A stretch of 64,000 nt of DNA from Tetragonia tetragonoides (taxonomy: Eukaryota > Streptophyta > Magnoliopsida > Caryophyllales > Aizoaceae). The stretch spans positions 20,259,057 to 20,323,056 of the forward strand of contig CM076145.1 of the NCBI GenBank assembly GCA_038025085.1, in the 5' to 3' direction. The notes beneath the pieces were generated by a model. That model was not told the origin of the DNA. It did no database searches and saw only the letters and a list, made by a program, of their open reading frames with translations. The position numbers were made by a program, and so were the translations under genes. Shown in pieces: positions 1-9,985 of this stretch; the stretch's first letter is position 1, and each line of letters begins with the position of its first letter.

Positions 1-863
1 ATCATCGCAAGATGTCGAAAGACATCACTTCTCCATAAATAGGAATTACCCTTTTGAACATTGTCTATGACTTAGGCCGGTGACTCACTCGGTCCGAATT
101 ACCTTTGCACATAGTCGTGTTCCACCCCATGGCATTTACATGTTTCCATTCGAGATGTGTAAAACGGTACGTCTAGTCTTACTATGCACCCCATAGATGA
201 CGAAACGCATCCGGTCGTGGGTTACCATATCCAACCATAGATTGTGTCAACTATTGCATTATGTCCCATAGTCCATATAAAGGTGCTAATTGATTTACTT
301 ACCATATTATGATTGATTGCTTCCTTGTTATGTGATTAGTTTCCATAGAATATTAGGATTAGATCCCCCTTAGGATTCCTTTTTTGAGTCCTGGTTAGGG
401 AAGGTTTCCCTTTTGTTTGCTTGTGCATTTTGTCAAGTTTACAAATAGAGTCTAGGATCCTTTTCTTTTTAGGAAGTAGAATCCCTGTATGACTCCGATG
501 ACGCTAGTGATCATGTTAGGAAGACGTTCCTTTCCCTAAGAATTAGATTGCATGCCAATAATATATTCCCGTCCATGATCTTTCACCAAATAAAAAAAAA
601 GAGTCCAATTTTATTCCATATGCAAGTCAATAGCACATCTCCTTTCCTTAAATTAGGGAATTTCATCCCATATCCAAGTCAAGAGTATTTATAATTCTAA
701 TAAAGTCGAAAGATCATTGATTAGAATATGCTATTTACATAAAATCGGGTCTTTCCCAAAAGATCACCATGTTGAGGATTAGTGCTAGATTCTCTTCCTA
801 CATTTGTTTTAAAATAAAAATCTTTATTCTGTGGAGTTTCCCATTTATTTCCTATTTTCTTAA
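1..863 (+). other. 5' leader (untranslated region) of element A
   Basis: No credible gene. Several stretches (for example around 345-470 and 560-720) match the leader of element B at about 25460-25930, including the phrase after the shared ATAGAATATTAGG. B has amplified part of this leader into a 67-bp minisatellite, while A carries only one diverged copy. The LTR and primer site must lie left of the window. Confidence 0.7.
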
Positions 864-2105
864 ATGGGCCTTTTTATGTCCATAATTTGTAGGAGTAAAG
901 ATCCCGGTCCTAGGGAGTGGGAGAGGGACGAGTCCAGCAAGAGGTTAGTCCGCAAGTTGTCGTTCGAACCTTCACCACAAGCACAGTTCGTGGGCCCCAT
1001 TTGGCTCGATTACCTTCGCACACCGCCATTGTCACCTCGAGCCTCACCACCTAGTTCACCTAAGTCCGATATGTCTGGAGACGCTGAGAAAACCATTGAC
1101 CAAAAGATGGACGACCTTTTAGCCCAAATGGTCGCTATTAATGCTAGATTCACTGATATGGAAGCCCGTGTCGCTAAGTTGAATCCCCCTACTAGGGATG
1201 ATGATGAGCCCGAGCCCGATGAGGAAAAGACCGAACCCTCCACTAAAGAGTTCCAAGAACTCCAAGCCAAACTGAATAGGCTTGAATCTGTCCTTAGCAA
1301 AAGTCGTGTCTTTAACGACATGATCCTCAATTCTGAAGGCTATGCTCCCCACATCAAGGGAAAATTACCCACTAAATTTTCCATGCCTGAAATTCCCACT
1401 TTCAAAGAAACCGATGATCCACAAGATCATATTAGAGCTTTAACTACTGCATTGAGGCTTAGAGGCATTGAACAAGAGTTGTATGTTCACCTCTTTCCCC
1501 AAACTTTGGATCCTGCTGTCAGGGCCTGGTTCTTCAAATTGCCCATCCAAAAGTTGCAAAAATGGGAGGATTTATCTACTTTGTTCCTCGAAAGGTATGC
1601 CGACAATGTCTTGCCTCCCATGACATTGAGAGAATTGGATATCACCAAACCAGGTGACAAAGAAGGGTTCACCAATATCGTGAGAAGGTGGAGAACTAAG
1701 GTTGCTGAAATGATTGATCGTCCATCTGAAAGTGATCCAATTAGAATGCTAGTCCAAAATTTGGCATCTGAGTACTGCGAACACATGAAGTTTCAACGCA
1801 TAACCACCTATGCCCAACTAACTGAAGTAGGCATGGCCATTGAAGATGACCAACTCCAAAGAGGAAAGAACAAGGTCACTTACAACAACAATACAAGTGG
1901 ATATAAGGATAAGAAGTACATTAATACCAACCATGCCTCCACAAGTAGAGGAAATGAGGTGAACGGCATTGCTGTCAGGCGTCCAAGAAGGTATACTCTC
2001 CTCGGAATGCCTTATGTCCAGGCCTTAGACAAATTGATCAAAGGAGACTATCTAAATCCGATTGGGCCTAGTCCCGATCCACCTGTAGAGAAAAGATCAC
2101 CGTAA
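864..2105 (+). pseudogene. gag: Gag polyprotein N-terminal and capsid part, element A
   Basis: 413 codons. The N-terminal region is basic, then acidic/coiled (about residues 70-140). A retrotransposon gag capsid domain spans about residues 180-330, with the usual RAWFFKL and LFLERYADN motifs. Gag forms the virus-like particle. The frame ends at a TAA (2103-2105), but the same frame continues directly into a zinc knuckle and the protease, so the nucleocapsid part is cut off by one stop codon. In B a stop lies five codons earlier at the matching place. The first ATG at 864 is the best start; a second ATG five codons later is equally possible. Otherwise the frame is intact. Confidence 0.85.
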
Positions 2106-4580
2106 TGGAACGAGTCTGCATTCTGCAAATACCATAGGGGGCGTGGACATGATACTGAAAAGTGTTACACTCTCAGGGATAAAATCCAGGATATGTTCGA
2201 TAATGGCACTATACCATTGCCTAAAGATGCGCCGCCCCCCAACAACAACAGTAATCCCCTCGGGAATTCTTTTGCCATTGACATAGAAGAAGGGTTCGAT
2301 CTCTCTTATCTGATCACTCCTATTGGGCAGGCCATACCACCATACCCAAGCCCAAGGCCCACACTGGATGTTTGCGGCCTGTGGGATAGTGATGAGGAAG
2401 ATAATGGGTCACATACTGATCCAGAAGACGGGCTGACTCCTCAAGTCCATGACATAGCCAATGGAAAGGCTTGGTATGACATCTCCGATGATGAGAAAGA
2501 AGAGGATGATAAAGCCCTCAACTACCTCACAAGATCAGGACGCCAGTTCAGACCCGAAAACATCTATATGGATCCATCCCAAATCCAACCCGTAGAGCCT
2601 GTAACAATCCCCAAAAGGGATTCGGCCCAAAGAGAAATGGAAAAAGAGGACGATGGGACCAACATCCTCAAACAGCTACAAAGAACAAAAGCAGATATAT
2701 CCACCTGGCAACTGTTGACCACTTCTATCACTCATAGAAGGGCCGTTCTAGAAGCCTTGAATGCAACCACCATTTCTCCAAATGCCACCCCTGAAGAGGT
2801 AGTCAACCTCCTAGTTCAAGGAAAGTCATCCACACCCGTCACTTTTTCTGATAAAGACCTTCCACCTGAAGGTATTTACCACAACAAAGCCCTTTATCTG
2901 ACCGTAATCTGTCAACAAAGACAGGACCCTATGACTTTAGTGGACAATGGCTCAGCTGTAAATGTGTGCTCCTTGAGGACTGCTGAACACCTCAAAATAG
3001 ATTGCAACAACCTCGCGCATTCCGCAAAAGGGCTAAGGGCTTATGATAATTCCAAGAGGAATGTATTGGGTACTTTCTCCATGAATATCAATATTGGGCC
3101 CATCGAGAAAATGGTTCAATTTCATGTAATTGACATTCCAGCCACCTTCAACCTACTCTTAGGAAGGCCCTGGTTACACGGGCTAAATGTTGTAGCCTCA
3201 ACCCTGCATCAAAAGGTAAAGCTATCCTTGGCAGGATCCACCTTGGAAGTCTACGCTGACACTATGGTAGCCCAGATTGAGAAAGCTCCAGTCCTAAAGA
3301 TAGAGCATAATGAACAAGACGAGGAGTTATGGGGCTTCGAGAAGATAGCTTTCATAGAAACAATAGAGCCCACACTCAATGTGAATGCTTTACTCAGAGA
3401 ACAAGGCCACTTTCCAGGCACCACTTTGGGCCCTCTTCCCAAGGTAGCTCAAATCTGCTGGAATACCAAGATCAAAAATGATCTATTTGGGTTGGGCTAC
3501 AGGCCCACAAGGCAAGAAGTTAGAGCCTACATAACCAAGGAAATGGCTAAGAAAAGAGCCCGCATAGCCAACAAACCTGTTCCATACAACATGGATCCTT
3601 ATCCCCTTACCCTCAATGGAAAATTTCTTCAAGAAGGCGACCCATATCCTTACTATGGATTCCCTAAACCGTACACAATTAACGGAATCCTAATCCCAGG
3701 CTTTAAATCATTCCAAGACTGCTTCACGATGAGCGAAGACACGCATGTACCTCCTAATAACGACCGATCCACCAAAGATTGGGCTAATGACATGGCACCC
3801 AACGATTTGGGCTACTATTTGGCGAAGAATGTCGCCAATACGACGAGACAACAACCAAAATACCCGTCCAAGCTGATCGCCCCAATCGGGCCCGACCGCA
3901 CCACCTGGAAGCACGAGACAAAGTGGACTCCAGTCAAGGGAGCCAAGTACAAGTTCACGATTCGCAACGGTCCTACAGAGGGGCCCATTTCTGATTCTGA
4001 GTCTGATTCCGAGTCCGAGTCTTATTCTGAGTCTGTTATCCTAGAAGAGTCGGGTAGTCCACCCCAGTCTATTCCTGCTATTACTAAGGTCCTTATTGAT
4101 GACCTCATTGATGTATTGTCCTCTTGTTTTATTATTATTATGAGTGTCTATTTTGCTTACTCGGATTGCCTCATTGCTAATAATTCAGAGGATACAACGG
4201 AATTGCCAAAAGAAGTCATAAAAGCATTAATCAAACATGAACAAACGACTTCAATAGTCGAAGAAACAGAGACAATAAATATTGCAGCTAATGACGAGCC
4301 TCCCCACGTGCAAATAGGCTTGTCTTTAACATCTTATGAACGAGAACAATTCGTAACACTCCTAAAGAATTATACGGATGTTTTCGCCTGGTCCTACAAG
4401 GACATGCCAGGCATAGACCGCAACATTGCCCAGCATACCATCCCACTAAAGCCCGACTGCAAACCAGTCAAACAAAAGTTGAGAAGAATGAAACCAGAAT
4501 TGGCCCTTAAGATCAAAGAGGAGGCCCAAAAACAGCTAGATCCAGGCTTCATAAGAGTGCTAATTACCCCGATTGGGTAG
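2106..4580 (+). pseudogene. pol: Zinc knuckle, aspartic protease and start of reverse transcriptase, element A
   Basis: The reading frame is the same as gag. A CCHC-like zinc knuckle (CKYHRGRGHDTEKC, about 2119-2160) comes first. It is followed by an acidic linker and then the retropepsin domain at about 2925-3245, with active-site string VDNGSAVN and the flap/LLGRPW motif. A long linker holds a Ser/Asp/Glu repeat (about 3985-4050) and one hydrophobic segment. The RT N-terminal motif around FAWSYKDMPGID follows at about 4380. At about 4557 one base is missing compared with B, so this frame runs out at 4580 and RT continues in another frame. DNGS instead of DTG/DSG is usual for this branch and also present in B. 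Confidence 0.82.
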
Positions 4581-5712
4581 CCAACATCCTCCCAGTCCCA
4601 AAAAAGGACAGACGGGTACGAATGTGTGTAGATTTTAGGGACTTGAACAAAGCAAGCCCGAAAGATGACTTTCCCTTACTCCACTTAGACGTCCTAGTAG
4701 ATAATACTGTCGGACACGCCCTCCTCTCATTTATGGACGGGTACGCAGGATTTAACCAGGTCTTGATGGCCAAAGACGATGAACAGAAAACCACTTTCAT
4801 CACACAATGGGGTACTTATTGCTATACAGTAATGCCATTTGGGCTTAAGAATGCAGGAGCCACATATCAAAGAACCGCTACAACCTTGATCCACGATATG
4901 ATGCATAAGGAGGCTGAAGTTTATGTAGATGATATGATCATAAAATCCAAAGACAGAGAAGGGCATGTACCCTCACTTCAGAAGTTCTTTGACAGGCTTA
5001 GGAAGTACAATATGAGGCTTAATCCCATGAAGTGCGCATTCGGAGTCACATCCGGCAAACTTATAAGATTTGTCATAAGCACCAGAGGAATAGAAATTGA
5101 TACATCCAAGATCAAAGCCATAATCCACATGCCACCTCCAAAAACAGAAAAGGAAATAAAAGGCTTTTTAGAGAGAATCCAATACATTAGCAGGTTCATC
5201 TCCAAATTAACTATCACTTGTGAGCCCATATTCAAGAAACTCAAAAAAGAGGTAAAGACGGAATGGGACGAGCAATGCCAAAAGGCCTTTGACAAAATTA
5301 AGGCCTACTTATCCAAACCACCTGTTCTAGTACCGCCCATTCCAGGAATGCCTCTAATCCTCTACCTTAAAGTCACAGAAACGTCAATGGGAGCCATATT
5401 GGCCCAAGAAATAAACAAGGAAGAGAAAGTTATATACTATGTGAGCAAGAAGTTTCTGGAGTACGAAATCCGCTATTCGTCCCTAGAAAAGACATGCCTA
5501 GCTTTGGTAGCAACTACTAAAAAGCTGCGACATTACATGCTCCAGCACACGATCCAAATAAGATCGAGAGAAAGTCCTTTGAAATACATATTCGAAAAGC
5601 CCATCCTAAATGGTAGAATAGCAAGGTGGATCGTTCTCCTCTCAGAATTCGACCTTAAATTTGAACATCAAAAACAAAAAAAGGGCATGCACATACACCT
5701 ATTTCAGTCAAA
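4581..5712 (+). pseudogene. pol: Reverse transcriptase and RNase H, element A
   Basis: The open frame spans 4622-5761, but RT homology begins just before it, across the frameshift. RT motifs in order: MCVDFRDLNKASPKDDFPL, the FMDGYAGFNQ block, MPFGLKNAGATYQ, and the catalytic YVDDMIIKS (about 4920). After the thumb and connection region a Ty3-type RNase H follows, with YYVSKKFLEYEIRYSSLEK. It ends near the phrase FEHQK at about 5670. The enzyme copies the element RNA into DNA. The final codons after 5680 are out of frame, because a deletion removed the tether and the start of the next domain. Confidence 0.85.
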
Positions 5713-7245
5713 TTGGACCACGAAGTCACTAACAATGGCGCAGAATACGAAGCTTGTATAATAGGACTGCAATCCGCTATAAGCCTTGGCATTAAGACGC
5801 TTCGAGTCTATGGGGACTCGTCCCTCATAATTAACCAAATTTCCAAAGTATGGAAGGCTAAAAGTGAATCCTTGGCACTCTACCAAGAATACTTAGACAA
5901 TATCATATTGTATTTCAATCAAATACACTTTACATACCTTCCACGAAAAGATTACCAATTTGCAGACGCCTTGGCTAAATTAGCAAGCATGATCAACATA
6001 CCCGAAACTATTCGGATGATGCCCATCTGTATACAAAGAAGATCCGAACCTTCATATTGCGACACCTTGGAAGTGTTCCACGATGAAGAAGATGAGCAGT
6101 ACACCGATATAAAGAATCTACTCATTTACCAGCTCTACCCTCCTGATTCTAGCCCTAGAGCCCAAAAGGCACTCAGAAGACTTGCAGCCCAATTTGTAGA
6201 GGTACAAGGTCAAATATACAAGAAAAGCCCCAACGGAGTCAATCTGTTTTGCCTAGGCACTGAAACGGCCCATAAGGTCTTAAGGGAAGTACACGCAGGA
6301 GTTTGTGGACAGCACATGAACGGTATGATGCTATCCAGGAAAATAATAAAGCTTGGGTATTATTGGACAACGATGGAGAAGGATTGTTGTGAATTTGTCA
6401 AAAGGTGCATACAATGTCAAACACATGCAAATCTACAACATTTACCAGCAAGCCCACTATATACCTTCACCTCACCTTGGCCTTTCTCGGCTTGGGAAAT
6501 CGACATCATCGGCAAAATAACCCATAGTGGGGGCCACAAATATATCCTAGTCGCAATCGACTATTTCACCAAATGGGTCGAAGCACAATCGTATGCAAAG
6601 CTCAAAGCAAAGCATGTGGTTAAGTTCATTAAGAATAACATAATAGCTAGATATGGAGTTCCCCAAGAAATCATCAGCGATAATGGGTCACACTTCATGA
6701 AAGAGGTAATTGAGCTTTTAACCCAGTTTAAGATCCAACATCGAAAGTCGTCTCCCTACAGACCGCAAACAAACGGCGCAGTGGAGGCATCTAACAAAAA
6801 CATCAAGAAAATCATTGAAAGGATGACCGAAAATTATCATGACTGGCCTGATAAGTTGCCATTCGCACTTTGGGGTTACAGGACATCGGTTCGCGCATCG
6901 ACGGGAGCAACACCATACTCCCTGGTGTACGGCATGGAAGCCGTATTGCCGATTAAGTTAGAGGCCCCATCTCTACGGATCATTTTAGAAAGTCAAATTC
7001 CAGAAGTAGACTGGGTCCAAGCCCGCCATGACCAATTAGTCTTGCTAGATGAGAAAAGGTTGCAAGCCTTGCACAACGTAAGAGTCTATCAAAAGAGACT
7101 AACTAGGCACTTTAACCAAAGGCTCAAAATGAGGGACCTTAAAGTTGGGGATTTAGTACTTAAAGAAGTAAGAGCCAATGTCACTGACCCAAGAGGAAAA
7201 TTTCGACCCAACTGGTCAGCCCATTCATCATCACAAAGATCTTAA
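5713..7245 (+). pseudogene. pol: Truncated second RNase H plus integrase, element A
   Basis: The first 100 residues are an archaeal-type RNase H (aRNH), the signature of the Tat lineage: NNGAEYEA, VYGDSSLI and FADALAKLAS are present. The N-terminal strand with the first catalytic aspartate (YFDGAS in B) is missing; about 200 bases are deleted relative to B. The integrase follows, with an HHCC zinc finger (VHAGVCGQH and CIQC, about 6290-6420) and a DDE core (IDIIG, SDNGSHF, GAVEASNK). The core is intact. A frameshift near 7210 throws off the last part of the C-terminal domain, whose remainder is readable to about 7300 in another frame. Confidence 0.85.
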
Positions 7246-7654
7246 CGGGTGGCGCCGCAAGATTAGCAGATTTAGACGGGATTGAATTCAGTCAATGGAT
7301 AAAAAAAAAAAGGGATTTAATGTTAAACAAAAAACGGATAAGAACTACGAGCGGCCTGATTCCCCTAAAAGGATACGTAGGACAACCCAATTGCACTTGG
7401 GCCCGGCCCCTTCATCAAATTCGCATTCAAAATTTGTTAAAAGTTGTGCACATAATAAACACAAGGTTGCAATATTAAAATGAGCATGTCTCTATAAATA
7501 ATAATAAAGTCCATTACAAGACTTGGCAATTCCTAAATAACAATAAAAACTAAACTAAGTTTATATCTAAGGGGCACATCACCCTTATTGAATATAACGC
7601 AAGTAAAAGGCAATCCTAAGCTAGACATGCTCCAAAAGAGTATTTCCTAATAGA
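7246..7654. other. Intergene between pol and antisense gene 1, element A
   Basis: Holds the frame-shifted tail of integrase (to about 7300). The rest is the convergent 3' untranslated region of the sense transcript and of the antisense gene. The string TAAAGTCCATTACA (about 7508) recurs at the same place in B (about 32970). This supports a conserved 3' end for the antisense gene. No other gene seen. Confidence 0.6.
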
Positions 7655-9210
7655 CTACTCCGTAGCTTCGGTAGTAGAGACTGCATCCTCCATGGGCTCA
7701 TCAACCTTCGGGCCTTCCACTTCACGTTCCTTGGGAGCCCATCTCTCTCGAACCAAAGGCTCTTCTTCTTTTTAAACCTCCACTAGAGGAACACTCGAAG
7801 AGGCTTCATGATCATTGGCCCGAATTTGGGGCTTCTCCTCCGGTTTAGTAGTAATCTTGGCTAAAGCATTCTTGGCCTTCGGGTTGAGGACACTTTTCAC
7901 ATGCTTAATTCCCTTTTGCTTCCCCTTCCCTTTAGGATCATTAGGGTTAGAAAGCCTCAGGGTAGCCTTGACCGATTGGGCCTTAAGATTGTCTTGTTCG
8001 GATTTCCTGCATGCACGACGACCTTCCGCAGTCTTACAATCCATCCACGCTTCATAAGCCGAAGATATGGCTGTTGGGACCTTGATATGAGGAATAGTTC
8101 ACTTAGGGTGACGATCCCATGCACACTCCCAAGATCTCACCATACTAATAGTCAAAGCCCGAGTAGAGGGAGCCACACTATCCTTCTGTGGGATAATCTG
8201 GCGTTTCCCATATTGTCGCATGATACGGCTAGGAAATATGTAAGTCAAGTTTTGAAGACCAAGGATCTAATAATATCCCGTCTCCTTGCTGCATCCGATT
8301 GCGCATTTTAGGCCCCACCACTTAATAGCCCATCTTAGAAAAGGGAAAGCTTTAAGGTATCCACGCCATTCATCAATGGTGGATTCATAATAAAGCCTTC
8401 GGCGAGCGGGAAATTGCTTTGGTTGATACTTGAGCGCATTAGCCGGCCTCTCAATGAAGCACATATGCTCCAAGAGCCATATCTACAATAAAGAAAACAA
8501 ATACAAAAAAAAAAAACATATAAAGTTAGGTATCTATTAAAGATTCAAACTTCATAAAATTATTCAAAGCAATTATTCAAGCACTCACTTGAAGGAGAAG
8601 AGGGCTTCACGTCCATCCACCAGGCGATGGCTCTTGTTTCTTGCAATCCAAGCAAATTAAAGTTTCACCAAGAACAAGAGACATAGGGGTAAAATCGTTT
8701 TGAATTTGTTCAACAATTCTAAGCATACAAGTTTTACCATTATTACCTCCACCAACAAAGAGGTACCTATGTAAGAGACATAAGATAAAAGCACGTCTAT
8801 AATATGTCTCATTGTGATCATCCCTTACCTTGGGAAAAAAGATATCAATCACACCATTGAGGTCTAGCTCGTCGGTCCTAGCCACGGAGGAGGCTTGTGT
8901 TGGTGATAGGCCAAGATACCTTTTATAGTAGCCTTCAAGGTTGGCCCCGAGCCATGGAGTAGAAGGAGCTTGATCATGAGGGAACCCAAGTATGGCGGCA
9001 AATTCTTCGAGAAGAGGACACAATTCATTATACCCTAAAAACATGGAGTTTGTCATCCCAAAGTTCAACGGCAGCCTCGAGAAGGTTCCAAACAATTTGA
9101 ACTTGCTTCAAGTGGAAGAGAGCATTCAAGTGAAAGGGCACAAGTCTCATCCTCTCTTCAGGGGTCATAGATTGCAACCACTTATCAAACTTAACCTCAA
9201 AACTTGTCAT
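7655..9210 (-). pseudogene. Antisense gene 1: DUF7745 / plant-mobile-domain-like protein, element A
   Basis: Lies opposite to pol, between pol and the 3' LTR. The start is ATG at 9210, about 100 bases after a TATA-like box. N-terminal part: WLQSMTPEERMRL, then VELWDDKLHVF, a frameshift near 9040, then CPLLEEFAAILGFP and an LCLLHRYLFVGG block. An intron at 8483-8588 (GTGAGT...GTAG) leads into an exon starting IWLLEHMCFIERP, followed by the RQYGKRQIIP motif typical of DUF7745-type proteins. A lysine-rich tail and a conserved RERWAPKE string come at the end. Disruptions: the frameshift, a TGA at about 8607, one further shift and a TAA at 7772-7774; reading would end at TAG 7655. Element B has the same gene with the same intron borders. 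Function is unknown; related antisense ORFs are known from Tat elements. Splicing is inferred. Confidence 0.72.
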
Positions 9211-9309
9211 GGCTGAAATCTACATTAATTGGGGGTTTCTCTCTCTAAAAAGCTCTCTATTGTTAGTAAATTATGAAGGTGATGTCCCAAAACCATACTA
9301 ACACACGGC

Positions 9310-9317
9310 TTATATAG
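9310..9317 (-). promoter_or_regulatory. TATA-like box of antisense gene 1 (A)
   Basis: CTATATAA on the minus strand, about 100 bases upstream of the ATG at 9210. The same octamer sits about 90 bases before the matching ATG in element B (34751-34758), so the arrangement is conserved. Confidence 0.6.
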
Positions 9318-9361
9318 GGCTCGCACGAAAAAAGACAAAAATAAAGCTACCCGTCGAAAAA

Positions 9362-9560
9362 AGGGCTTCAGCGGCCCTTGGGACAGCCGCCGAAGGCTCG
9401 GCGGCCACGATACAGCAGCAGCGGCTTAGTGGCCCAGCCGCTGAACCACAACGGCCAGCCGCTGAGCTCCAGCGGCCCAGCCACTAAGTCTGGCGGCCCC
9501 TCTTTTGACCCCCGCTCCTTCGCGTCAGCCGTTGAGTACCTCCCTTTGGCCGCCGAGCTG
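9362..9560. repeat. AGCGGC/GCCGCT-rich tract upstream of antisense gene 1
   Basis: A GC-rich block of many irregularly spaced AGCGGC and GCCGCT hexamers, which are inverted copies of each other. It contrasts with the AT-rich surroundings. It lies just upstream of the antisense TATA box. Similar tracts occur at 13005-13205, 14150-14250, 20525-20680, 34835-34990, 36695-36860, 37490-37600, 58185-58270 and 60455-60600. Confidence 0.7.
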
Positions 9561-9985
9561 TTTTTTCGAGACAACCCTCTTCTACCCGGTTTTGGACACT
9601 TTCCTTAACCGCTTTGGACTCCAATTTGGCTCAGTTTCCTATTTCTTCTATTATTACTATTTTCTATTATTTTCTTAATTATTTATGGGAACTCCACAAT
9701 TTCCTTATTTCTTTTTTGGATGATTATCATCTTTTCTTTTATTAATCCTTTTTATACTTATTAATCTTATTTCATTTTTTGCATCCCTTTCTTTTTTCAT
9801 TTTTTATAGGGGGATAGGGTACACCCAATTTTAACTTTTTGGCTGTACCATTTTTGCTACATGGCTATTACTTGCGCTCTCTGCTTGACTACTGGTGCAT
9901 TTGCATCAACCTAATTATATGCAGGAACCAATAAAGGAGCAATATTCCACAAGAATGTTTGTTCAAATACAAAATAATCAAATGG
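9561..9985. other. AT-rich spacer between antisense genes 1 and 2
   Basis: Long pyrimidine- and TTATT-rich stretch with no ORF and no recognisable repeat or LTR border. It may be the downstream region of antisense gene 2, or the place where two different Tat elements were joined. Confidence 0.5.

Noticed and set aside
2926..2965. DNGS in the protease of A and B as a loss of the catalytic DTG
   Set aside because: DNGSA is the usual string in Tat/Ogre-type proteases, so it is not a defect.
7295..7483. Lys-rich 62-codon ORF after pol
   Set aside because: Low-complexity A-run start inside the integrase tail and 3' untranslated region; not present as an ORF in B.
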